This document shows positions 25,074-34,166 of a stretch of DNA of 64,000 nt, one piece after another. The translations under genes and the position numbers were made by a program. A model generated the notes under the pieces. The model was not told the origin of the DNA, did no database searches, and saw only the letters and a program-made list of their open reading frames with translations. The stretch is taken from assembly GCA_003024175.1 (NCBI GenBank), contig MDYQ01000125.1, positions 1 through 64,000 of the forward strand, written 5' to 3'. Numbering within the stretch: the stretch's first letter is position 1; each line of letters starts with the position of its first letter. The DNA is from Planoprotostelium fungivorum. Lineage: Eukaryota > Evosea > Variosea > Cavosteliida > Cavosteliaceae.

Positions 25074-25475
25074 TCATCTCGTGTCCCGCTTCAAGTTCAA
25101 TCTAATAGACAACCACGACCTACCAACCTCCGTCTCCGACATCTTCTCATCAGGGGATTGTAACTTTACGTATTCACATGATTCATTGCTCTCGATGTAA
25201 AGACTCATCCTTGTGGTATGAGACGATAGATGTGGCTGACGTTCGAATTTATCTCCACGAACGTTTCGTTGGCCGCCAGGATCTTCCTCCCTTTCATGAC
25301 TGAGATGTGCAGCTACTTCTGGAGTGGGAAGGATGTTGAAAGATAGAGAACCCTCATCACTTGACTCGTCCTCGTCTATCCGTGGGCTGATTGTATGCGG
25401 TGATCCTCTATCAACTCGATGATGTAACGAATTTTGTTCGTCTCTATAGATTGCATGAGTGAACCGAATTCTCAC
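25074..25475 (-). CDS. Hypothetical protein frame, 133 aa, doubtful
   Basis: Minus-strand open frame in the long spacer before eEF1A. Composition is charged and Ser-rich (DEDESSDEGSLSF) and looks like a disordered region. No domain, signal peptide or TM segment. It could be an exon of an otherwise unseen gene or chance. Confidence 0.2.
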   Translation of the reverse strand: MRIRFTHAIYRDEQNSLHHRVDRGSPHTISPRIDEDESSDEGSLSFNILPTPEVAAHLSHEREEDPGGQRNVRGDKFERQPHLSSHTTRMSLYIESNESCEYVKLQSPDEKMSETEVGRSWLSIRLNLKRDTR

Positions 25476-26085
25476 TACACTTTTCTCTTGATGGTCGATG
25501 AATTTGTCTTATGTCTGTCTATGCCTTATGTCCTTCAGATGATGTTTGTAATTTTTGTGTTGGTGATTATGATTGTTGGTAGCAGTGAAGAGATTATCTG
25601 CATCGTATATTGATAGATCGGAATGTTTGTACATATTGAGATGTTCAAAATGCTTCTGGAATAATCTTTGTCCATACAAAATGGATGCAGGAACACGTCA
25701 CGTCGATGGCATTTCTTAATAACACAAGTAAATGTAGGGAGGATCATTCGAAAATGTTAGAAACAGAGTTGAACATCATGATGTAGAATGATTCTTTATG
25801 AAATCAATCGATGCAGTACACACCGACGAGAGACCTCTAATCCCGGGTTGATATTATCATCATGTCCTCCGATCGCTCAATCTCTCTGACCGATGTATTA
25901 CGATGCGATGTGTTTGTTCCACGATCTAACATCCATCGCAACCCATCTCAAATAAGCCACACCTCTCACACTTCCGCACGTCTTCCATCTTCCCTCCTTT
26001 CTCTGGAGGCCATAGTGCCCAAAACTTCAAGTCACGTGAGAGGCATTCTGGTCCTGTTCCTCCTTTCGTTGCGGTCGATTTTTTT

Positions 26086-26124
26086 GGGGGGGGAGGGAGA
26101 ACGAGAAGAGGGGGGGAGGGAGGG
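26086..26124 (+). promoter_or_regulatory. G-rich tract with G-quadruplex potential upstream of eEF1A
   Basis: Five runs of three or more G (8, 3, 7, 3 and 3) within 39 nt on the coding strand, about 215 bp upstream of the eEF1A start. The pattern meets the usual G4 consensus with one longer loop. A promoter role is inference only. Confidence 0.45.
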
Positions 26125-26339
26125 AATCCCCGTTTCTGTCTTTTCTCCTTCATACCGTCGTTGCATCGAAACAGTAAACAGGTGTGTCACTCTCTATGAT
26201 TCAACCTTCGAAATGTTTCTACATATGAATAAGAGACACACGATATGGAATAATACAAATGAGACGTTCTTTACATGATAACGGATGGACATACATTGAA
26301 GGAGCGATGGAGGATGGAGATTGACCGATAGACAGCACA

Positions 26340-27497
26340 ATGGGTAAAGAGAAGGTCCACATTAACCTCGTCGTCATCGGTCACGTCGATGCCGGCAAGT
26401 CCACCACCACCGGTCACTTGATCTACAAGTGCGGAGGTATCGACAAGAGAACCATTGAGAAGTTCGAGAAAGAGGCCAAGGAGATCGGAAAGGCTTCTTT
26501 CAAGTACGCCTGGGTGCTGGACAAGCTGAAGGCTGAGAGAGAGCGTGGTATCACCATCGACATTGCCCTGTGGAAGTTCGAGACTACCAAGTACTACTTC
26601 ACCATCATCGATGCCCCAGGTCACCGTGACTTCATCAAGAACATGATTACCGGTACCTCTCAGGCTGACTGTGCCATCCTCGTCATTGCCTCTCCCACCG
26701 GAGAGTTCGAGGCTGGTATCGACAAGAACGGACAGACCAGAGAGCACGCCCTGCTTGCCTTCACCCTCGGTGTCAAGCAGCTCATCGTCCTCGTCAACAA
26801 GATGGACGAGAAGTCCACCAACTACTCTGAGGCCCGTTTCAACGAGATCAGAACTGAGGTCTCCTCTTTCATCAAGAAGATCGGAGGTATCGGAACGGTA
26901 CCCGTCGGTCGTGTTGAGACCGGTATCTTGAAGCCCGGAGTCTCCGTCACCTTCGCCCCCGCCGGAGTCACCACTGAGGTCAAGTCCGTCGAGATGCACC
27001 ACGTCCAGCTCCCCGAGGCCAGACCCGGAGACAATGTTGGTTTCAACGTCAAGAACGTTTCCGTCAAGGACATCAGAAGAGGATACGTCGCTGGTGATGC
27101 CAAGCAGGACCCTCCCCTCGGAACCGACTTTTTCGTCGCCCAGGTCATCATCCTGAACCACCCCGGAGAGATCCACAACGGTTACGCCCCAGTGCTCGAC
27201 TGCCACACCGCTCACATTGCCTGCAAGTTTGCCGAGATCACCTCCAAGATCGACAGACGTTCCGGAAAGGAGCTCGAGGCCCTCCCCAAGTCTGTCAAGT
27301 CTGGAGATGCCGCCATGGTCAAGCTGGTCCCCCAGAAGCCAATGTGCGTTGAGACCTTCACTGAGTACCCCCCTCTCGGCAGATTTGCCGTCAGAGATAT
27401 GAGACAGACCGTCGCTGTCGGTGTCATCAAAGAGGTGTCCAAGAAGGCCGCCGCCGGACCCGGAGGTGCCAAGGCCGGAAAGGCTGGAAAGAAATAA
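26340..27497 (+). CDS. EEF1A: Translation elongation factor eEF1A, internally shortened
   Basis: Intronless frame of 385 codons; eEF1A is normally about 460. It has GHVDAGKS (G1), GITID (G2), DAPGH (G3) and NKMD (G4), then runs [10 protein letters not shown] straight into [13 protein letters not shown]. In normal eEF1A about 75 residues lie between these two points, including the G5 motif and the start of domain II. Domain II-III then continues normally to the C-terminus. The junction falls on a KIG codon repeat (AAGATCGG), so a recombination or assembly slip between two identical 8-9 bp stretches would explain it. Codon use is highly biased, as in highly expressed genes. As written, the product could not form a complete G domain. 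Confidence 0.9.
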   Translation: MGKEKVHINLVVIGHVDAGKSTTTGHLIYKCGGIDKRTIEKFEKEAKEIGKASFKYAWVLDKLKAERERGITIDIALWKFETTKYYFTIIDAPGHRDFIKNMITGTSQADCAILVIASPTGEFEAGIDKNGQTREHALLAFTLGVKQLIVLVNKMDEKSTNYSEARFNEIRTEVSSFIKKIGGIGTVPVGRVETGILKPGVSVTFAPAGVTTEVKSVEMHHVQLPEARPGDNVGFNVKNVSVKDIRRGYVAGDAKQDPPLGTDFFVAQVIILNHPGEIHNGYAPVLDCHTAHIACKFAEITSKIDRRSGKELEALPKSVKSGDAAMVKLVPQKPMCVETFTEYPPLGRFAVRDMRQTVAVGVIKEVSKKAAAGPGGAKAGKAGKK

Positions 27498-27859
27498 GCT
27501 GTTTATGCGCAGCTCGTTGTATTCCACCTTATAAAGAAACCACGGTATGATAATGGTATGTCTCTCTTCTTTCTTCGTGTGTGATGGTTTGTCTTTCTTT
27601 TGAAGTAGCGTGTGGTGGAATGTGAAGGATGTGATGCGTTGGTTCATGTGACAAGTTGACGATGAGTTGTTTGTGATGTCACAATTCTTCGATCGAATCA
27701 CCGATGATCAGGTTGCTCAATCGTACGAATAAATCATGCACGCCATATTCACGATACACGGTGAGTCTTCTCTGTGAGAGATGTCTTCTGATGATCCAAC
27801 AGATCCGCACATCTCTGCGTAGATCTTTTTCATCTTCTGAGGTAAGCAAGTGATTCAAC
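27498..27859. other. Intergenic spacer between eEF1A and the helicase gene
   Basis: About 360 bp between two plus-strand genes. No gene or repeat recognised. Confidence 0.4.
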
Positions 27860-30800
27860 ATGCGCGTCTCATCTCTCACACAGCCGACGTCTATACTCGA
27901 CAGATTAACAGAAGAACAAAAGAGAATCGTCTTCAGCAAAGAGAAGGGAACACAGACGTTACTCGTCGCCGGTGCAGGAACAGGAAAGACTCACGTTCTC
28001 ACGGGGAGAATCATCCATCTGATCGATCAATTCCACAACGAATCATCTTCCATAAGACCCAATGAGATCGTCGGTCTGACGAGCTCTCTGCGAACGAGCG
28101 AGAGGATGTCTCACATTATAGATCGAGAGACATCACTACATCACCTCTACCCACACATCTCCCTCTTCAACTTTTTCACCAACGATCTCGGGGCCAAATT
28201 AGTCGAAAGAGGCCTCATCGAGAGGAAGGGAAAGAGGGGAGATGCAGGCATACGAGTCGTACCACACACTCAACTCATGTCTTTTCTCAAGAGACAGACG
28301 GAAGATCTTCCCCTCAACCGGTGACTCTTCGTCCCAACGTCCATCACCTCGTGACATTGTCTTAGACATCCGTCCATCACCCATCGTGATATGAGATCCA
28401 TCATCAACTATCTCAACAATCTGGCCCACCACTGCATCTCCCCCGAGAGATTTAAAGAACACGCACAGAAGATGGAAGGAGAAGAGAGAGAAAAGTACGA
28501 GATGATCGGCACCATCTACGCCAAGATGAGGGAGGCAAAGAAGAGAGAGGGAGTTTTAGACACGGCAGATCAAGTCGAGCTGTTGCTCAACACACTGAGA
28601 GAAAACAAGGAACAAGTTCGTGACATATTACCGTATCGCTCCATCTTCATCGATGACCTCCAAGATTTCACTCCATTGCAATTAGAGCTCATCAAGGTGA
28701 AGGTACGACGGAGATCGATCAGGTGACCATGATCAGATGATCACGGAATTAAGAGAGGAGACTGAGCTGTTGGCCGTGGGGGACGACGATCAATCCATCT
28801 TCTCTTACCGAGGTGATCATCATCATCCAACGCATCTCATCATCACATGATGTCTCATCCATCATCAGGTGCATCACCCTTCATCTTTGAACATTTCATG
28901 AGAGAATTTCCGCAAGCCAAGGTGATGCTCGTTCTCTTTTCTTTATCTCAGCTTACAACTAGGTTGTCACTCTGTCAGAGGACAAGAGAAGTCACAACGA
29001 CATCACAAGAGCGGCCAGGAATTTAGTCTCACACAATTCTCTTCGATTTGAAACTTCTTTTGGTCTACCGAAAATGACGACGGGTCGCATTGATCCCACG
29101 GGTGAGTGAAAATCACATCGAGATCACATCGAGATCACAACTCATCATGCCGTACAGATGGTAGAGGTGTAGAACACATCGAATACGAATCCATCCGCGA
29201 CGGTGACATCAAGGTACGTCATCAAACTCCAACCATCTCATCACATCCGCAGGTGGCCGACATCATCCATGACATCTGGGGAGAAAACGAGAGGAGAGGG
29301 GAGGACCCCTCCAGCATCACCATCATGACTCGAAGTAATTCTCAAGTTCCCGACATCTGTCACAGACTGCAGCAGAGAGGCATTCGATGTCATTCTGGAA
29401 TGCATCAGATATTCTCTCTACCCACAGTATCGAGGATAGTGTCTTTCTTATCGGTGTTGGTCTACCCTTCCGAATCGAAGGACATGTACATGCTGCTGTC
29501 TGATGGGTGAGAGAGAGTGAATGAAAAGAAATTGACGGGAGAAGGTTGGACGCGGAAGATCTGGCGAGGGTGACGGAGTTTCACCTGAAGAGTAGGAAAT
29601 CGTTGAGAGAGGTGAGTTCGATGGGTCACATCGACGATGAGGCGAACGACATCGTAGATGGAGCGTGATGTGATGGATGCAAGCTGATGACGATGTAGGT
29701 CATCAAGATGTACAGTCGAACGAGTGGGAGGGAAGAAGGCATGAGCGCGATATCAGAAGAAGGAACGAAAAAGTTGAGAGACATACAGAGAGACATAGGA
29801 GAGTACCAAGAGAAGATGAAGAAAGAGACGACACAGCAATTGGTCTATCAGTACCTCACACGTGATGGTACGTTATCTCGACTGATGAAACCATCCACGA
29901 TGGACGAAGAAGAAGATGCAGCCGGTTTAAAGTGAGTCTGAATATCTTATCCCATCGTTGTGAGGATGACATCGATTGACGTTCGAGATCTGATCCACTG
30001 TGATGCACTTGGATCTAAATATAGAATCACCTTCGTTGTAGCTCAAACAAAATAGGAAATTCTTCGAATTATTAGAGAATGTGACGGGAGAGAGAGGAAA
30101 CGAAAGAGAACACCACGTACCCTTCGTCCTCGCTTCTCTGAGACACACGAGAGACAACGGAGAATTCAAGACCGACTCCGAATTAGAAGGTGAAGCACGA
30201 CCTTCCTCTACAACCAACTCACTCCATCAGATGTGGTGGGTCATACGGTGAGAGTGATCACCGTACACAAATCGAGAGGAGAAGAATATGATTATGTCTT
30301 TCTCGTGGACGTCAACTCTAGAAATTTTCCTTACAGCCACCGAGGAGGCCAGGCTTACGAGATACCACCGTCTCTCTTGTACAATCATCCGTTACCGGGG
30401 TGATCGATCGATCTACAACGCTATTTCTCATGATATTCTCAGAAAAAATCTGTACAGCTCCCATACCGAGGAAGAGAGGAGAGTGCTCCACGTTGGAATG
30501 ACGAGAGCGAAGAAAAAAGTATTTCTCGTGTCTGGTTCGGAGGACAGCTCGCAGCACAGACCCAGTCGATTCATCTACGAGGCGTTGAACAAACCTCATC
30601 GTTCACAGAGGGAGAAGAAAGAGACGACGGTGGAGGTGATCATGATCGCGGACACGATCATCGCGATGATGGATGACAATGATGTAGGAAGTAGAGGGGA
30701 TTCGAGCGGAAGATATGTTATCCAGGAGAAGTGCAGGTGAATGAGAGGATCTACACTTGCAATTTGACCGGAATCAGGAGCCAATTTCACGTTGAAAGCG

Positions 30801-31672
30801 AGTCCACCGAGGGACAAAGTCATCGATTACTCTACCATAGAGAGATACGACACTTGTCCTCTCAAATACTGTTACGCAGACGTCCTCCACGTACCGTTAC
30901 GACCCAACGAAGAGACTCATCAGCACATGCTATCTCATCTCATTAGACATCACAGAGATGTGAGTTGGTTTGTCTTTCCTTTTTCTCACAGGTTCAGAAC
31001 CTGATGGATGGTCACCACACAGACACAGACGCTGCGTCCGTCGCATCGCATTCGCAAGTTTCAGAAGTCTTCCGTTCGTTCACTCGAGGGGAGAAGGGGG
31101 ATCGATCGATCTACAACGCGCCATTTCGATTCGATTTCGGTCGTTTTACCTTGCAAGGAAAATTTGATCGTATCGATGAGACGGAAAAGGGAAACATCGT
31201 GCGGCAGCTCCATCGTTCGTTGGAGAAGGGGAGAAAGATTCCCAGCCAACCGAAGAAGGACAGAGACAGTAGCGAGCTCCTCTATTACTCGTGGTGTCAC
31301 TTGAAGGCAAAGAACCGATTACCATACAAGACCATGCAGGAATCCGTTCACTTGACATCGGAGAAGGTGACAATGGAGAATCCGTGGGAAATCGTGGAGA
31401 ATTGATGGAGAACAGCTGGGAACTACCGGGGCCATCGCAGAGATGGTAGAGCCAACGGAGGAGGAGGTGAAGAGGAAGATAGATCCTTGGAGAATGACAG
31501 GGAACAGATGAAGCGGTACGAGGGGAGGATGAGAGAGATCATCAGGGGAATGGATGGTGGAGAGTACCAGGCAGCACCTTCTTATAGAGCTTGCACTCTG
31601 TGTGACTTTCGTTCGGTGTGTCCTTCAGTTTATAAGAAACCGAGGGGGTCCTCTGTGGAGGAAAATAAATGA
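27860..31672 (+). CDS. Bacterial-type UvrD/AddA-like helicase with C-terminal PD-(D/E)XK-type Fe-S domain
   Basis: About 18 exons, roughly 950 residues. SF1 helicase motifs are all visible: Q motif LTEEQKRIV, Walker A AGAGTGKT, motif II FIDDLQDF, motif III AVGDDDQSIFSYRGA, motif V VITVHKSRGEEYDYVFLVDV, motif VI EERRVLHVGMTRAKKKV. After it comes a COG2887-type nuclease region: IDYSTIERYDTCPLKYCYADV with the first Fe-S cysteine, GRFTLQGKFDRIDE, LLYYSW, and ACTLCDFRSVCP with C-x2-C-x5-C at the end. This is the AddAB/AdnAB layout for end-resection and repair in bacteria. The expected D/E-x-K catalytic pair after GNIV is not seen, so nuclease activity is doubtful. Location nuclear or organellar is unknown. 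Exon joins around 30,600-30,790 are the least certain. Confidence 0.8.
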
Positions 31673-32077
31673 ATCTAAACTCAACAATGGAGGCAAAGAA
31701 ATTCGATTGTGAGGCGTTTCTGCACCATTCGAAATCGGTGTAAGTTCTGACCAACTTATTTAGTTGAACAGCTCGTCTTATTTCCAGGTGAGCGGTGTAC
31801 TGGTGGTGAGCGTGAAAGCTGCGAACAGAATTGTCCATCCATCACCTCCGTTTCCCAGTTTGATCGCGGTGGTGAGAAGTATCCTGTTTCGCAGACACAA
31901 ATGAAGCTCTATCTAAACGTATCTAATAAGCTTCAGGTGGATTTCTGTGAACGTGTCATCTTTCATTCATCTTAAATATTGTAGGTTACAAGATCAGGGA
32001 CAGAAGGGACACCTCGAATTACGCACCCGCGGCACCCGCGATATCACTACAAAACATCTTCGATCGCCACAGACACC
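31673..32077. other. Intergenic spacer upstream of the APH-like kinase
   Basis: About 405 bp; short frames only, none with a recognisable motif. Confidence 0.4.
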
Positions 32078-33046
32078 ATGCCCCTCTTTGAAACCATATC
32101 CATCGATGATGAACAAATCAGAGGCCTGATCGATCAACATTACAGCTTGACTCTGGGAAAGCTCATTCGATCTTCACAGAACAACACCTATCTGGCCACA
32201 AAGATCGTAGACGATCAAGAGACAAAGTTCATCGTCCGTGTTACACCCGATCCAAAGGGAGATCGATTAGCGGGCATAGAACTCGAGATCACTCTTCTCA
32301 ATGAACTCCAACAACAAGGCCTCACCGTATGTCCACCCGTCAAGAACAAGCAATCACATTATCACGTTGTCAGTGATTCAGCGACGGGCCCGGTCATTCT
32401 TGTCGTCTTCCAGCACGCTCCCGGTGTCCCCATAGATTTCTTCTCCTGGAGCTGGCTTCACGAGAAGAAGATGGTTGTCGGCGTGGGCCGATGGCTGTCC
32501 AAATTCCACAAGCTCTCCAGACAATTCAGCCAGAATCATCCCGAGCTCATCAAGAATGCACGACCGTGGACAGCACTCCACGATGGTGTCCTTCAAGGCG
32601 CACCCATTACTGCGGAAGACGAAAAGCTATCTCAATCACCTCAATCGTACGGCATCATCCACGGAGACGTCAACGCGTCCAACTTCTACTGGGACGAAGA
32701 GAAGTTGACGGTTCACATGTACGATTGGGACCAACTCCAGAGCTGCTGGTTCGCTTACGATCTCGCCGCGCCCATCTGGATGGTCGTAGCATGCAAAGAA
32801 GGAGGTAACCCGATGGATCCCACCCAATCTGTCCCCAACTGTGACCCTCAAGTCTATACCGATTGGTTGTTGGAAGGATACGAAGAGGATGGAGAGAAGG
32901 TCGATCGAGATCACCTGAAGAGGATGCTGAGTCTGAGGAGACTGTTATTGAAGAGGATTGGAGCCAGAGCCGTGAAAGAGCTACCGGAAGATCACCCTAT
33001 GGCGGCAGCATGCAAACAGATGGACTCTTGGTTAAATAAAGAGTGA
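32078..33046 (+). CDS. APH-like (aminoglycoside phosphotransferase/choline kinase fold) kinase
   Basis: Intronless frame of 322 codons beginning MPLFETISIDDEQIRGL. It shows the kinase-fold hallmarks of the APH superfamily: an N-lobe strand ATKIVDDQETKFIVRVT, the Brenner motif YGIIHGDVNASNF with catalytic Asp and Asn, and the metal-binding Asp in VHMYDWDQLQ. Closest pattern is the bacterial SrkA/HomSer-kinase-II group rather than a drug-resistance enzyme; the substrate is unknown. The absence of introns among intron-rich neighbours, and the bacterial-looking domain, are compatible with a transferred gene, but codon use was not measured. Confidence 0.8.
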   Translation: MPLFETISIDDEQIRGLIDQHYSLTLGKLIRSSQNNTYLATKIVDDQETKFIVRVTPDPKGDRLAGIELEITLLNELQQQGLTVCPPVKNKQSHYHVVSDSATGPVILVVFQHAPGVPIDFFSWSWLHEKKMVVGVGRWLSKFHKLSRQFSQNHPELIKNARPWTALHDGVLQGAPITAEDEKLSQSPQSYGIIHGDVNASNFYWDEEKLTVHMYDWDQLQSCWFAYDLAAPIWMVVACKEGGNPMDPTQSVPNCDPQVYTDWLLEGYEEDGEKVDRDHLKRMLSLRRLLLKRIGARAVKELPEDHPMAAACKQMDSWLNKE

Positions 33047-33140
33047 ATACGTTCAGGTTAAGTAACATCAGGTCGCACAAATGATGCATGATATCTTCTT
33101 TTATGTGCACTGGTCATCGAAGTGGTCTCTCGTCTGATGA

Positions 33141-33583
33141 TCATTCAAACTTCTCGACGAATGTCTCGATCCATGCGAAGGACTTGTGGAATTGGAGTTC
33201 GATCCAATCGTAGGTAATGCTGCCCAGTCTGAAGCTTGTAGCAACTTGGAAGGCTCGATCGATTGCTATTTCTACCACAACAGACCAGGACGACAACGGG
33301 CGTGGCAATCGCATTTCATCGTCATCTAGTTCGAAGAGATGCATCTTGTTGAATCACCAGGTCCCTTTGCTTTCACGGCGTCGATGAATCCCGCGTGAGA
33401 TAATTTCAGCCAGATATCCAACTGCCTCTCTGAAGCGGTGACTAGATATGCAGCAGCGGCCGATATCACCGCTCCCGTCGCCTCTTCATCTGTGATACGT
33501 CCAAGATCAGCGAAGATGCCATCTCTTGGGCGATCGTTGCGAGTCCACTCAGATAAGAATCGTGTCGAGGTAGGAGCGGCCAT
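33141..33583 (-). CDS. Hypothetical protein, 136 aa, two exons
   Basis: Exons 33,583-33,358 and 33,325-33,141 with a 32-nt intron (GTGATT...CTAG) give 136 residues in frame: an Ala-rich middle (ATGAVISAAAAYLVTASE), KGPDDDEMRL across the splice, and a C-terminal half ending FAWIETFVEKFE. No family recognised. The frame is open upstream of the chosen ATG through an intron to exons in 33,669-34,059, so the true start may lie farther upstream. Confidence 0.55.
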
Positions 33584-33668
33584 CTCAATCGCAGAGTAGA
33601 GTTGGATTTGATGATCTCTACGCTACAAGAAAGTATATCCAAAGATATAGAATGACGAGAGATGGAAC

Positions 33669-34059
33669 TTACTTGATGTCTGAAGAGCTTGTGTTGTTTT
33701 TCTTCGTGTTTCGTTCAGCGAGGAAAACTCGCACCTGCGAAAGCGATTCAGAACGCTGAAATTGAACACAATGGACAACACCAGACGTTAGGACGATGAA
33801 CGACGAAGGAGAAGGGATGTCTTCCACGACGGTGACTCTCTCTGTGGCTGTTTCCATAGATGACGTATAAACTCTTCTTCGCAACCGGCTCATCTTTGCG
33901 GATGTGCTCAAGATGTGATGACGAGATGTTTCCAGACCCATTCATCCTCCACAGCGTCGCCACTGGAAGCACTCTATCATCCTCTTCGTATATCTCCTGC
34001 AACAGCATACCACCCAGCCCCGGAAAGAACGCCTGGTGCTCTGCTGCCCTCGTAATCAC
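33669..34059 (-). CDS. Possible upstream exons, unassigned
   Basis: Two overlapping minus-strand frames with plausible splice sites, one giving ERVTVVEDIPSPSSF and, after a possible 42-nt intron, VRVFLAERNTKKNN. They may be 5' exons of the 33,141-33,583 gene or a separate small gene. No domain recognised, and frame choice is ambiguous. Confidence 0.25.
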
Positions 34060-34166
34060 ACTCAGGCGCCTCTAAAACACAATTGGAACCTGTCAACCCG
34101 ATGAAAGGTCCTTCTTGGAACAAAATTTCAGATGGCAGGGCGTATTTTATCAGTGAACACCGACGC

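Larger units (their letters stand above)
24636..26339. other. Large intergenic region upstream of eEF1A
   Basis: About 1.7 kb with no convincing gene. The only long frame is on the minus strand at 25,074-25,475 (listed separately). An imperfect hairpin lies at 24,970-25,015, with arms ctatgcagatt and aatctgcatag. A G-rich tract sits at 26,086-26,124 just upstream of eEF1A. The rest is AT-richer than the coding regions. Confidence 0.5.

Noticed and set aside
26271-27701. A 476-codon minus-strand frame opposite eEF1A
   Set aside because: Antisense shadow of a gene with extreme codon bias; its product is low-complexity Gly/Leu/Asp/Val-rich and has no domain.
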